Below are positions 1 through 8,995 of a DNA stretch of 64,000 bases, one piece after another. The number at the start of each line of letters is the position of its first letter. Within the stretch, counting starts at the first letter, position 1. A program made the translations under genes and the position numbers. Source of the DNA: Peptoniphilus_A sp022767005 (lineage in GTDB: Bacteria > Bacillota > Clostridia > Tissierellales > Peptoniphilaceae); assembly GCF_050315115.1 (NCBI RefSeq), contig NZ_JBNPOJ010000002.1:123228-187227 (forward strand), read 5' to 3'. The notes beneath the pieces are model-generated. The model was given only the letters and a program-made list of their open reading frames with translations, did not search any database and was not told where the DNA came from.

Positions 1-145
1 AAGCCAAAGTGGATTTGATCAAAATCAAGGTGGATTTAGCAATCAACAACCAATAAATTCTGCTTATGGAAATGATTTTTCTAACAATGATGGTGATGAT
101 GAAGATGGATTTTTCCCTGTTGACAATGACCAAATACCATTTTAA
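1..145 (+). CDS. ssb: Single-stranded DNA-binding protein, C-terminal part only
   Basis: This is the 3' end of a gene that starts before the window; the readable frame begins at base 2. The 47 visible residues are a low-complexity tail rich in Gly, Asn, Gln and Asp that ends in Asp-Asn-Asp-Gln-Ile-Pro-Phe. That acidic tip with a terminal Ile-Pro-Phe is the hallmark of bacterial SSB, where it docks repair and replication partners. The gene directly downstream is rpsR, 11 bases after the stop codon, which matches the common rpsF-ssb-rpsR operon. The OB-fold is outside the window. Confidence 0.9.
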   Translation, partial: SQSGFDQNQGGFSNQQPINSAYGNDFSNNDGDDEDGFFPVDNDQIPF

Positions 146-156
146 GGAGGGTAAAA

Positions 157-381
157 ATGCAAAGAAGATTTGGCAGAAGGAAAAAAGTAGATCCTTTTGA
201 AAAAGATAAAACTAAAAAAATCGATTATAAGGATGTTGAAATGCTAAGAAATTATATTTCTGACCGTGGCAAAATTCTTCCAAGAAGAATCACTGGTTTA
301 ACAGCAAAGCATCAAAGAGAAATGACAGTTGCTATTAAAAGAGCAAGACAAATTGCACTTATTCCATATAGCGCTGATTAA
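157..381 (+). CDS. rpsR: 30S ribosomal protein S18
   Basis: A 74-residue basic protein of normal S18 length. The core with the Tyr-Lys-Asp segment near residue 24, followed by Ile-Leu-Pro-Arg-Arg-Ile-Thr-Gly around residues 40-47 and the Ala-Ile-Lys-Arg-Ala-Arg helix near the C-terminus, is typical of S18, which binds with S6 on the small-subunit platform. A strong ribosome binding site (AAGGAGG) precedes the ATG. It follows ssb closely, so both are probably co-transcribed with rpsF upstream, and a hairpin terminator follows the stop. Confidence 0.97.
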   Translation: MQRRFGRRKKVDPFEKDKTKKIDYKDVEMLRNYISDRGKILPRRITGLTAKHQREMTVAIKRARQIALIPYSAD

Positions 382-385
382 TATG

Positions 386-417
386 AAAAACTGTTGGGTA
401 ACACCAGCAGTTTTTTT
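386..417 (+). terminator. Intrinsic terminator after rpsR
   Basis: An 8-bp stem (ACTGTTGG with CCAGCAGT, one G-U pair) is followed by seven Ts. It closes the ssb-rpsR operon. Confidence 0.85.
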
Positions 418-518
418 ATTATAAAATTATCTATTTTTTGGAACACTAATAAAAGTACAATAATAGTTAAATTTAAAATTATTAGACTCTGCACTAGATT
501 TAAATTTAAAATTTAGTA

Positions 519-550
519 GCAAAAGAAAAGCCAGGCATTAAAACCTGGCT
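519..550 (-). terminator. Intrinsic terminator of the YjiH-type gene
   Basis: A perfect 7-bp stem AGCCAGG/CCTGGCT. Read on the minus strand it is followed by TTTTCTTTT, so it ends transcription of the minus-strand membrane protein gene whose stop codon is about 20 bases away. Confidence 0.8.
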
Positions 551-570
551 ATTAATATTATATTTAATTA

Positions 571-1875
571 TCAGAAGAATAGATAAAGTATTGGCATTGA
601 GATAACTATACTTAAAATTATTCTTTCAACCCAAATTATAATGTAATCTGAGAATTTTAAAGGTATTTCTGTTCCCATCATTACAGGGATTGATGCTGAG
701 AAGAAAAGTATTTCTGATACAGATACTATTGCTACAAGCATTCTTGTTATTAGTCCAAGTCCTGCATTTGCCACTATTGGTGCTGGTAAAAGCATTTCTG
801 CAATACTCATACCAAGTGCTTGAGCCACCATAAGTGGTTCTTCCACTTTAGTTATTAGTGTGAAAGGATAGAATATATATCCAATTATGTGGAAAATTGG
901 AGTGTATTCTGCAAGTAAAAGTCCAATCATACCTACGCCTAGTAGTGAAGGCGCAATGTTAAGTGCCATTTTAAATCCATCGATAAAGTTTTCTTTTATT
1001 ACAGAAAGCAATGATCCAGAATTTTTAAAAGCTGTCATTCCAGCATCTACTGCGTCAGAAAAAGCAATTTTTTTCTTTGCTTCAGGAACATATTTTTTAC
1101 CTGAATAATATTCTTGTGGTTTTCTATTTAATGGGAAAATTCTAGCAGTTATTGCCGTTACTAAAAATGTTACGAATAATGTAATCCAGAAATAAGCTAG
1201 CCAATAATCCATTATGTTCAAAGTTTTTGCCACGATAATCATAAATGTCGCAGATACTGTTGAGAATCCAGTTGCTATAATTGCAGCTTCTTTTTTTGTG
1301 TAAGTGTCTTCCAAATAAACTCTATTAGTTATTAAAAGTGCAAGAGAATAAGATCCTACGAAAGATGCAACGGCATCGACTGCTGATCTACCAGGAGTTT
1401 TAAAGACAGGTCTCATAACAGGTTCCATAAATACACCAATAAATTCCATAAGTCCAAAGCCTGTTAAAAATGCCAAAAAAACTGAACCTATTGGAACGAT
1501 TGTAGTTACTGAAACCATGATTCCATTCCAAATTAGTGGAAGCATATTTTTATCAAAAATTTTTGCAGGACCTTTTTTTGTTACATACATAAATAGAAAT
1601 ATTAAACTCACAAGTTTTAGAACAAAGAAAACTGAGTGAAGTTTACTTTTTTGCCATGATTTTGTTTTTATTGCATATGCAATTCCTGCAAGCACCATAA
1701 ATACGCCAAATACAAAATTATAGTTTGGAATCTTTTTCACAAAACTTGTAATGTGGTCAATAGGTATTGTGTTCGCATCTCCTATTTTCACAGGAACAAA
1801 AAACATAAAAATACCAAAAAGTGCGTAAATAATGAATAATGTGATATCCATAGAGTTAAATTTTTTCTTTTCCAT
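571..1875 (-). CDS. YjiH family membrane protein (Gate-domain, nucleoside-transporter-like)
   Basis: A 434-residue, highly hydrophobic protein with about ten membrane segments. Two related hydrophobic repeats carry the Gate-type pattern: one around residues 115-215 (a Met-Glu-Pro-Val segment and a Gly-Arg-Ser-Ala-Val-Asp-Ala-Val-Ala-Ser-Phe-Val-Gly segment) and one in the C-terminal third (Met-Ile-Gly-Leu-Leu-Leu-Ala-Glu and Pro-Ala-Pro-Ile-Val-Ala-Asn-Ala). This is the organisation of the YjiH family, related to the nucleoside recognition domain of concentrative nucleoside transporters. The substrate is unknown. A clear ribosome binding site (GGGGG) lies before the ATG, and the gene appears monocistronic with its own promoter and terminator. 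Confidence 0.8.
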   Translation of the reverse strand: MEKKKFNSMDITLFIIYALFGIFMFFVPVKIGDANTIPIDHITSFVKKIPNYNFVFGVFMVLAGIAYAIKTKSWQKSKLHSVFFVLKLVSLIFLFMYVTKKGPAKIFDKNMLPLIWNGIMVSVTTIVPIGSVFLAFLTGFGLMEFIGVFMEPVMRPVFKTPGRSAVDAVASFVGSYSLALLITNRVYLEDTYTKKEAAIIATGFSTVSATFMIIVAKTLNIMDYWLAYFWITLFVTFLVTAITARIFPLNRKPQEYYSGKKYVPEAKKKIAFSDAVDAGMTAFKNSGSLLSVIKENFIDGFKMALNIAPSLLGVGMIGLLLAEYTPIFHIIGYIFYPFTLITKVEEPLMVAQALGMSIAEMLLPAPIVANAGLGLITRMLVAIVSVSEILFFSASIPVMMGTEIPLKFSDYIIIWVERIILSIVISMPILYLFF

Positions 1876-1908
1876 AAGAATCCCCCTTTATAATAATATG
1901 TTTTTTTA

Positions 1909-1936
1909 ATTATACCACATTACTAGAAAATGAAAA
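1909..1936 (-). promoter_or_regulatory. Putative promoter of the YjiH-type gene
   Basis: On the minus strand, TTTTCA (1931-1936) and a perfect TATAAT (1909-1914) are separated by 16 bases, about 35 bases upstream of the start codon. The -35 box is weak, the -10 box is consensus. Confidence 0.45.
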
Positions 1937-2081
1937 CGTATTTTGCAAAAAGTCGAGTTTTCTTTTGTAAAAGATAATTATCATTGTTTTTGCACTATAC
2001 TTATTATAAATAATGATCCTAAAGAACAGAATTTTTAATTATATATTCTCTAGGATCTATTTGAGACAAGTTATTTTATTT

Positions 2082-3806
2082 TCAATGGAAGTTAACTTTT
2101 ATTATGTTATCGGAATTTACTTTTTCTGTATTATAGTAATTGAAAATATCTTTTCCAAGTTTTGTAAATTTTATTTCGCTGAAATCTTTTTTAGATTCTA
2201 TAATTTCCAAGTCTTTTAAAATACTTAATAGAGAAGATTTTTCTACGTCAAATTTTTCGCCCTTTATAGAAGATTTTTCATTTAATTTTTTCAAAAAATC
2301 AATCACAAAACTTGTGTATTTTTCATAATTTTTGCCAAAGGCAGATTTTAAAAACTCTCTATTAGAAAGAGATTCTATCCAAATGGAAAGCTTTGTGAAG
2401 TCGTCAAAGGCTTGGTAATTGTCGGCATAATCTGTTAGATAAAGTTCTTCTGGTTCATCTTCTTGTGTAATAAGAGTCAAATATTTTTTCACCATAAAGG
2501 TAAAGTATAGCTCGATAAGTGGAAAATGCATATTTTTAAAGGTTTTAACATTCCTTATTGGAATTAAGTTAATTGACTTTGCAAATTTTTCGAGCATGGC
2601 AGGAGACAAGTCCCAAGATTTTAATTTATTTACATAATTCATGTCTAAAAAAGTAAGAAAGTTATCAAAATTTTCTATAAATGTATTTCCAAACACAAAT
2701 TTTTTATTTTTTGAAAGTATGAGTAAAATATCGTCATCAAAATAAAACCCACCTTCGCTATTTTTTAAAAGATCTAAATAATAAAAAATATTTTCTTTAA
2801 TTTCATTTAAGTCCCTCAAGATATTTTTCACATCGCGACCCATGGTAAGAAGTTTTCCGTAAAAGATAATTAAAAATTCTAGGGAGTTTGATAGTTCCAT
2901 GCGATTTAAAAATTCGCCAGATTCAGAGAGGTACTTAAATATTTTTTTATAGTCGATGTCATAATCCTTAAAGGTTTTATTTTCTTCAAATAAAAAGTTA
3001 GCGTAGATTTTAGAAAATAGGTTTATAAAAAAATCAAGAATAAATTCAGCATCAGCATTTGAAAAAATTTTCTTAAAGATATCTTTATTTTGCAAAACTA
3101 AAAGATCTTCTTCGTAAAATTTATCTATTAAATATTCAAAATTATTTATTTCATTGCTATTTTCATCGTTAATTTTACCTAAAAGTTTATTATTTATTGA
3201 TTCTAAAGTAACTCCAAAGACAGAAATTATATTTAAAAATTCTCTTTTTAAGAAATCCCTATTCATTGTTATTGGACCATAGTTTTCTTCAATGTGATAA
3301 AACAAATTGGAAATATTGTTGTAAAAATCAATGAATACTTCTTCGTCCATCATTTGAGTTACGTTAAGAATTGCATTTCTTTCACCATCTCCAAAAATTC
3401 TATATAGACCGAAATCCGATTTTGTAATGTTGATATTTGTGTAATTTTCCACTTCAATATATTCATCAAGGAGAATATCGAAAAATAAATAGTGATCATT
3501 TTCTTCTTCTATTCTAAAAATAGAAACATAGGACTCTCTTAAAACTTTTATGAAGGATTCTAAGTCTTTTACTTCATAGTTAAGTTCTTTTAGCATTTTT
3601 TTTATTGTAGAATTGGCACTTTCTTCATATTCTTTAAAGTCAAAGAGAAGGAATGCCATTATTTCGTCGATTTTTCTTATATTTATATAGGGATTTTCTA
3701 ATATAGGAGCAAAATCCCTTTTGTTATAAAATTCTTTAAAAGCTAAAGTCTTTTCTGTCAAGAGTTTTTCTGCTATTTCATAAATTTCTCTTGTTTTTAA
3801 TTTCAT
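2082..3806 (-). CDS. Unrecognised 574-residue protein
   Basis: I do not recognise this protein. It is 574 residues, mostly predicted alpha-helical, rich in Phe, Glu, Lys and Asn, with no signal peptide, no clear membrane segment and no nucleotide-binding loop that I can see. Its first ~100 residues repeatedly show short helical blocks with acidic clusters, and the final ~70 residues (Leu-Leu-Ser-Ile-Leu-Lys-Asp-Leu-Glu and later Phe-Thr-Lys-Leu-Gly-Lys-Asp) look like a small winged-helix-type end, which is only an impression. It starts 8 bases after the upstream membrane protein gene, so the two form an operon. A cytoplasmic role is likely. Confidence 0.6.
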   Translation of the reverse strand: MKLKTREIYEIAEKLLTEKTLAFKEFYNKRDFAPILENPYINIRKIDEIMAFLLFDFKEYEESANSTIKKMLKELNYEVKDLESFIKVLRESYVSIFRIEEENDHYLFFDILLDEYIEVENYTNINITKSDFGLYRIFGDGERNAILNVTQMMDEEVFIDFYNNISNLFYHIEENYGPITMNRDFLKREFLNIISVFGVTLESINNKLLGKINDENSNEINNFEYLIDKFYEEDLLVLQNKDIFKKIFSNADAEFILDFFINLFSKIYANFLFEENKTFKDYDIDYKKIFKYLSESGEFLNRMELSNSLEFLIIFYGKLLTMGRDVKNILRDLNEIKENIFYYLDLLKNSEGGFYFDDDILLILSKNKKFVFGNTFIENFDNFLTFLDMNYVNKLKSWDLSPAMLEKFAKSINLIPIRNVKTFKNMHFPLIELYFTFMVKKYLTLITQEDEPEELYLTDYADNYQAFDDFTKLSIWIESLSNREFLKSAFGKNYEKYTSFVIDFLKKLNEKSSIKGEKFDVEKSSLLSILKDLEIIESKKDFSEIKFTKLGKDIFNYYNTEKVNSDNIIKVNFH

Positions 3807-3814
3807 TATTTCAC

Positions 3815-4711
3815 CTATTCTTTTTCAACCAACTCTTTTAGTTGGTCCATGTATCTTAGAATGTATTCAATGTGATAATTATAGACACTGTCTACTTCTG
3901 TCAAGTCTTTTGAAGTAGGTTCATTTAAATCATATCGCTTCTCTATTTCTTTTGAAACATCTTCCTTAAAATAATTGACATTCATACTATTTATAACTTG
4001 AAGCCGAAGGGAAATATTATCCAGTAGAAAAACTATTTGTGATTCTCTCCATATTGAATGGGCGTGGTGAAAAGGAGTTTTAACTTCTTGTTCTAAGAGC
4101 TTATATAGAGTGTTTACATTAGTAAAGTTTGAATTGAAAGAAGATAAGTCAGTTTTTTTGTCATAAATAATTTCTCTTAAAGCTTTATTTGCAGATTGGT
4201 AGCATTTTTTTGAAGCCTCGATAAAATTTTCCCAGATATTTGGAGAAGATATATAGTAATTTACTAGCACACCTACAACTACACCTATAATTGTACCTAT
4301 AATTCTATTTAGTGCATAAGAAGCCTTGTCTGAATTAGAGCAGAAACTTGCCACAAATACTATACATGATAATTGTGTCATGTCACGCATCTTCACAAGG
4401 GCAAGTATATAAATTATTATCAAAATTCCAGCGCCGCCTATAAGTGGTTCTACTAGGTATGGCACAGATATAATTGAACTGAGATAACCAATTATTACTC
4501 CTACAATGCAAGTGAAAAGTCTTTTTTTCATATCTGCCAGAGATTCTGACATAGAAGGCTTAATTGAAGAAATTGCAGCGATGGATACAAATATTGGCGA
4601 GTTCAATTTCAAAAGGTGGGAGATGTAAAGACCAATAACAACTGCTAGAGCAGTTTTAATTGCACGCATCCCAATTCTATATTTGTAATCTATTTTATTT
4701 TTTATTGCCAT
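3815..4711 (-). CDS. Aromatic acid exporter / FUSC-like membrane protein (ArAE_1 type)
   Basis: A 298-residue protein with about four to five hydrophobic segments in the first ~160 residues, followed by a soluble helical tail. The opening pattern (Lys-Thr-Ala-Leu-Ala-Val near residue 19, then Ser-Pro-Ile-Phe-Val-Ser-Ile-Ala-Ala-Ile near residue 38, and the polar Lys-Arg-Leu loop near residue 63) matches the small ArAE/FUSC family of Firmicutes (YgaE/DUF939 type). These are annotated as aromatic acid or efflux permeases, but substrates are mostly unproven. It is the first gene of a two-gene operon with the unrecognised protein downstream. Confidence 0.75.
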   Translation of the reverse strand: MAIKNKIDYKYRIGMRAIKTALAVVIGLYISHLLKLNSPIFVSIAAISSIKPSMSESLADMKKRLFTCIVGVIIGYLSSIISVPYLVEPLIGGAGILIIIYILALVKMRDMTQLSCIVFVASFCSNSDKASYALNRIIGTIIGVVVGVLVNYYISSPNIWENFIEASKKCYQSANKALREIIYDKKTDLSSFNSNFTNVNTLYKLLEQEVKTPFHHAHSIWRESQIVFLLDNISLRLQVINSMNVNYFKEDVSKEIEKRYDLNEPTSKDLTEVDSVYNYHIEYILRYMDQLKELVEKE

Positions 4712-4860
4712 TTAATCAACTCTTCTAAATTTTATATTTAATATACATAATAATTATACCAGTAATAAATCTAAAAGTACATTTTGATAAATTATGAAAG
4801 CGTTGATATAAATTGTAAAAATTGGGTAAAACTTTAATATAGAAAAGGAGAGTGACGTTT

Positions 4861-5385
4861 ATGTTATTGAACTTTGTTGGAAAAAACATTGAACTTACAG
4901 AATCTTTGAAGAATGTGGCAGAGAAAAAATTCTCCAAATTAGATAAATATTTTTCAAAGGAAGTTGAAGCGAGAGTTGTATTCTCAACAATAAGAGAAGA
5001 ACAAACTGTGGAAGTTACAATATTTTTACCAAAGACAATTATTAGAGCAGAAGAAACTACAGACGATATGTACTCTTCAATGGACAACGCTGTGGATGCA
5101 CTTGCTAGGCAAATTAGAAAACATAAGACTAAATTAAAAAGAAGATACCAAAACAATGAAACTATTAGGTTCGACGAAATTGCAGAAAAAGAAAAAATTG
5201 AAGAACCAGAAAAGAAAATAGTTAAAAGGAAAAACTTCGAACTTAATCCAATGAATGAAGAAGAAGCAATTCTTCAAATGGAACTTTTAAATCATAATTT
5301 CTTTGTATTTTTAGATGCAAATACTGATGCGATTTCTGTAGTTTACAAAAGAAAAGATGGAAATTACGGAAAAATTGAAGTTTAA
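4861..5385 (+). CDS. hpf: Ribosome hibernation promoting factor, long form
   Basis: A 174-residue protein. The N-terminal ~100 residues are the S30AE/YfiA ribosome-binding domain (Gly-Lys-Asn-Ile-Glu-Leu-Thr-Glu start, Ala-Arg-Gln-Ile-Arg-Lys-His-Lys at the end of the domain). The C-terminal ~60 residues are the dimerisation domain of long HPF, with Met-Asn-Glu-Glu-Glu-Ala-Ile-Leu-Gln-Met and Val-Val-Tyr-Lys-Arg-Lys-Asp-Gly-Asn-Tyr-Gly. It joins two 70S ribosomes into inactive 100S dimers in stationary phase. I chose the ATG at 4861 rather than the in-frame GTG at 4852, because the AAAAGGAG site (4843-4850) lies 10 bases before the ATG but only one base before the GTG. Confidence 0.95.
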   Translation: MLLNFVGKNIELTESLKNVAEKKFSKLDKYFSKEVEARVVFSTIREEQTVEVTIFLPKTIIRAEETTDDMYSSMDNAVDALARQIRKHKTKLKRRYQNNETIRFDEIAEKEKIEEPEKKIVKRKNFELNPMNEEEAILQMELLNHNFFVFLDANTDAISVVYKRKDGNYGKIEV

Positions 5386-5395
5386 AATAAATTTT

Positions 5396-5419
5396 AGGGC
5401 GCTTAGGCGTCCTTTTTTT
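5396..5419 (+). terminator. Intrinsic terminator after hpf
   Basis: Stem AGGGCGC/GCGTCCT (one G-U pair) with a TTAG loop followed by seven Ts. Confidence 0.85.
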
Positions 5420-5585
5420 ATAAAAATTTTTATGGTGGGAAATTTTTGAATTAAGATATTTCAGGATAATAGTTTGCAAATAACAAAGTCATGGTAAAAA
5501 ATAATTTATATAATTTACATTAGATAAATAATAAATTTACAATCCTCTGTTAAATTATAGTTAAATAATTTTATAGGAGGAATAA

Positions 5586-7202
5586 ATGAAAAGTTTAAAG
5601 AAAGTCTTAGCGGTAACACTTGTAGCAGCAACTCTTGCACCAAGCTTTGTCTTTGCAGATAAGAAAGATTATGGAAGTGCAAAAAATGTAATCATGATGA
5701 TACCAGATGGAATGAGCGTTGAAGCACTTACCACTGCAAGATGGATGACTAAAGATAAAAAGTTTGTAATGGATGACTTGGCAACTGGCCTTGTAAAAAC
5801 CAACAACTCAAATACTCCAATTGCAGACTCTGCACCAGCAGGTACAGCAATGGCAACGGGTATAAAAACAGAATCACCTTTCGTTGGATGTTACCCAACT
5901 AAGGGAGGTATGCCAGGTGCTATTGAAATTGAAAAAGATAGAGAAAAACAACCAATTGCAAATGTACTTGAAGGTGCTGAAAGAAGTGGAAGATCTACTG
6001 GAATTGTTTCAACTTCAAATATTCAACACGCAACACCAGCTGATTTTTCTGCACACAATCCTGACAGAAATAATTACGAAGACCTTGGCGAACAACAAGT
6101 ATATCAAGGAATGGAAGTTGTTCTAGGTGCAGGTAGCACGTATTTATCTAAAGAAAGTAGAAAAGATAAGGAAGATCTTATTTCTGAAATCAAAAATAAA
6201 GGCTACGATTATTTTGACACATTAGAAGGAATGAAAGCTTCAAAAGGCGACAAAATTTGGGGGCTATTCGAAGATAAATCCTTTCCATATGAAATAGACA
6301 GAGATAAGGCTAATAAACCATCACTTGCAGAAATGACAGACAAGGCTTTAGAAGTCCTTTCAAAAAATGACAAGGGATTTTTCTTGATGGTAGAAGGTTC
6401 TGAAATTGATTGGGCAGCTCATTCAAATGATCCAGTTGCACTTGTTCACGAAATCAAAGCCTTTGACGACGCAGTAAAAGTTGCAAAGGACTTTGCAGAC
6501 ACACATAAGGACACAGTAATTGTTATAGCAGCAGACCACGGAACTGGCGGAATAACTTTTGGACACAGAAATATAACTAAAGGATATGACAAAGCACCTT
6601 TAAATGAATTTACAAACTTAATTTTATCGGCAAAAATTTCTGTAACAAAGGCAGCTGAAGAAGTAAAAGAAGATAAATCAAATGTTAAAGAAGTTATGGC
6701 GAAAAACTTTGGAATTAAAGATTTAAAGGAAGAAGAATTAAATTTAGTAAAAAATGAAAAAGACATAGTATCAGCAATGGGAAGAATTATTTCAGCAAGA
6801 AGCCATATTGCATGGACAACTGGTGGACACGTTGGCGGAGATGTGGGATTATATTCATACTCAACAGCGGAAGGCGCAGAAAGATTAATTGGAACAGTTC
6901 ACAATTATGAGATAGGAAGATATATTGAAGATTTACTAGACGTTGACCTAGATAAATTAACAGAAGAACTTTACCAACCAATTAGAAAGGGATTTGAAGA
7001 TAAAGGCGCAAAAGTTGAATTTAAAGCAAAAGGCACAAATGATTATGAAGCAATTGTAACAAAGGGCGATGACAAAATTATTTTTCCTGTGTCAAAGAAT
7101 TATGCAATTAAAAATGGCGAAAAAGTAGAACTTGGAGGACTTACAATTTACAGCACGAGATCGGTATATGTACCACAAGAAGCCTTTGAATTATTAAAGT
7201 AA
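5586..7202 (+). CDS. phoA: Secreted alkaline phosphatase (PhoA family)
   Basis: A 538-residue protein with a classic signal peptide (basic start, hydrophobic core, Ala-Asp cleavage region near residue 24) and no lipobox. Alkaline phosphatase motifs occur in order: metal-binding Asp41 in Ile-Pro-Asp-Gly-Met; catalytic Ser82 in Asp-Ser-Ala-Pro-Ala-Gly-Thr-Ala; Glu-Gly-Ser-Glu-Ile-Asp-Trp-Ala-Ala-His around residues 268-277; Ala-Ala-Asp-His-Gly near residue 317; and the C-terminal Gly-Gly-His-Val-Gly-Gly. The enzyme releases phosphate from monoesters outside the membrane using two zinc and one magnesium ion. A strong TAGGAGG site precedes the start. Two TTTACA hexamers (5514, 5536) and TTAAAT repeats upstream might be a Pho-type operator, but this is weak. 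Confidence 0.93.
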   Translation: MKSLKKVLAVTLVAATLAPSFVFADKKDYGSAKNVIMMIPDGMSVEALTTARWMTKDKKFVMDDLATGLVKTNNSNTPIADSAPAGTAMATGIKTESPFVGCYPTKGGMPGAIEIEKDREKQPIANVLEGAERSGRSTGIVSTSNIQHATPADFSAHNPDRNNYEDLGEQQVYQGMEVVLGAGSTYLSKESRKDKEDLISEIKNKGYDYFDTLEGMKASKGDKIWGLFEDKSFPYEIDRDKANKPSLAEMTDKALEVLSKNDKGFFLMVEGSEIDWAAHSNDPVALVHEIKAFDDAVKVAKDFADTHKDTVIVIAADHGTGGITFGHRNITKGYDKAPLNEFTNLILSAKISVTKAAEEVKEDKSNVKEVMAKNFGIKDLKEEELNLVKNEKDIVSAMGRIISARSHIAWTTGGHVGGDVGLYSYSTAEGAERLIGTVHNYEIGRYIEDLLDVDLDKLTEELYQPIRKGFEDKGAKVEFKAKGTNDYEAIVTKGDDKIIFPVSKNYAIKNGEKVELGGLTIYSTRSVYVPQEAFELLK

Positions 7203-7273
7203 AAAAATTCTGCAAATAAATTTTATAAAATCCAAATGTTTGAAAATTAGAATTAAACTTTCAAATTTACAAA

Positions 7274-7304
7274 AAACTGCGGCTACTTTTTAGCTGCAGT
7301 TTTA
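7274..7304. terminator. Bidirectional terminator between phoA and the VWA gene
   Basis: A 10-bp stem ACTGCGGCTA/TAGCTGCAGT (one G-U pair), flanked by A5 on the left and TTTT on the right, lies between the two convergent genes. It reaches the stop codon of the minus-strand gene. Confidence 0.8.
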
Positions 7305-8993
7305 CTTTTTTTCTATATTTGCGATTTCTCTTTGGATAAAGCTACCGGCGACATTTGCTATTTCTTTTACGCTTTTTATTTTTATAAAATTTCTATCAAA
7401 TAAATATTTTGCGTTGTCTACTTTGTCACTATTTAATATTGCTGAGGTGTGAATGCCTATTTTTTTCAGCTTTTCCAATTCTTTTTTCGCATCATCAAGA
7501 GATGCTTTGTCAGAATATTTTTTGGAACTAAAAAAGTTTTTGCCAATTAGAGGTTTTATATCTCGTGGGAAGGCATCTGTAAGGATAATCATCATGTGAT
7601 TTTCATTTTCTTCTTCTATTAAATTAAGGTATCCACGGTAGAATAGTCCATCACGATTCCAGCCTTGTGCCCTGTATTTAAAAATTTTTTTATAGTCAGA
7701 CTTTTCTTCATAGCTTTTTAAGATTGTGATAATGGTATAGTCGTCAACAGTTTCGTAGGAAATCACACGATTAAGTATTTCGTTATTTTCAAGAGATTTT
7801 GACACAATATACGCTTCTATGGCAATGTCGCTTTCTAGGTCTATTAAAGATGCAGAGGCATCAAGGACTAGATCCACCTTTATATTAGAGTGTAGATTTA
7901 AAATTTTTTTTGAAAAGATATTTACATTGTCAGAAATCACTGACTTGTAGGATAATTTTGAAATCAATTTGCCACTACTTGTAACCACTTCTTCTATACC
8001 GAGATGATTTGAAAGTGCCATTCTAATTTTTTTTGAAAGACTTTTTATTTGGGTATTATAAAAATTTTTATTTTCCTTAAATTTTAACAGATGTCTATTT
8101 ATTACATCAACATCAAAATTTTCTTCGCCAATATTTTTGTGGCTTAGACCTCTTGTATAGTGAAGTTTTGATTTTTTGTGTGCGCCATATAAATATTTTT
8201 CTTCAATTATTTTCATTTCATCTTCGGAATAAATTGACTTTCCAAAGGTATCCTCAATGTATTTATATTTTTGCTTTCTGCGTCTTAGAGCAAAGGAGTA
8301 CAAAAAACTTGTTATATTTTTAGTTTTTTTATTTTTGAAATCGCCAAATATTGTGGGTTTGTTAGATCTTTCGAGCTTTACAAAGCCAATATTAGCAAAA
8401 AGTGCAATATTATTTAGTGGAGAGAATTTTAAAATTTCATTTTTTTTGTAGTTTAGATTTTCGATAAAAATGTTCAAGATTCTCTCTTCAAAATTATCTT
8501 CATCTGTATCACTATCTAATTTTAAATTTTCAAAAATTTTTTCTCTCTTGTAGCTTAATTTGTAACTTCTTCCTAATATAGAATTTACCTTTTTAAGCTG
8601 CATATCAAAAAATAAATTTTCTCTAAGTGCCAAATTTTTTCTTTGCAAGTCATATTTATCTTCTAAAAATTTTTTTGCATAATTTTTACGCAAAGTTTTC
8701 AAAACCTTTCGAGAACTAACTTCCTTTTTGTATACAAAATCTTCTAAAAGAAAAATTGCAAACATATCAAATTTATCTCGGTAGAGATTGTACTCCCAAT
8801 TTGAAAATAATCTTTCGAGATTGTTCCTTCCAAAATATTTTGAAGCAAGACCAATGATTAAATTTATATAAAAATCGGGATTTCCAGAGATGTCTTCACC
8901 TGTTATAAAGGGATCACTTTCATAGTCCATAGACCCATCCCAAATGACATTTTTTATTCTATTTTCTTGAATTCTTGAATTTTTCTTAAACAT
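7302..8993 (-). CDS. VWA domain protein (MoxR-partner, ViaA/NorD/CoxE type)
   Basis: A 563-residue protein. The last ~190 residues are a von Willebrand factor A domain: the metal-ion-dependent adhesion motif Asp378-Ala-Ser-Ala-Ser382 and, later, the second-metal segment Ile-Leu-Thr-Asp-Ala-Phe-Pro. The N-terminal ~370 residues are helical and charged and I do not recognise them. VWA proteins of this type work with MoxR AAA+ ATPases as chaperones that insert cofactors or remodel enzyme complexes. The ATPase gene lies 2 bases upstream in the same operon, which supports that pairing. The client is unknown. It is probably cytoplasmic, since no signal peptide is seen. Confidence 0.8.
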   Translation of the reverse strand: MFKKNSRIQENRIKNVIWDGSMDYESDPFITGEDISGNPDFYINLIIGLASKYFGRNNLERLFSNWEYNLYRDKFDMFAIFLLEDFVYKKEVSSRKVLKTLRKNYAKKFLEDKYDLQRKNLALRENLFFDMQLKKVNSILGRSYKLSYKREKIFENLKLDSDTDEDNFEERILNIFIENLNYKKNEILKFSPLNNIALFANIGFVKLERSNKPTIFGDFKNKKTKNITSFLYSFALRRRKQKYKYIEDTFGKSIYSEDEMKIIEEKYLYGAHKKSKLHYTRGLSHKNIGEENFDVDVINRHLLKFKENKNFYNTQIKSLSKKIRMALSNHLGIEEVVTSSGKLISKLSYKSVISDNVNIFSKKILNLHSNIKVDLVLDASASLIDLESDIAIEAYIVSKSLENNEILNRVISYETVDDYTIITILKSYEEKSDYKKIFKYRAQGWNRDGLFYRGYLNLIEEENENHMMIILTDAFPRDIKPLIGKNFFSSKKYSDKASLDDAKKELEKLKKIGIHTSAILNSDKVDNAKYLFDRNFIKIKSVKEIANVAGSFIQREIANIEKK

Positions 8994-8995
8994 AA

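Noticed and set aside
4725..5156. A 143-codon frame opposite hpf
   Set aside because: It reads antisense through the clearly identified HPF gene.
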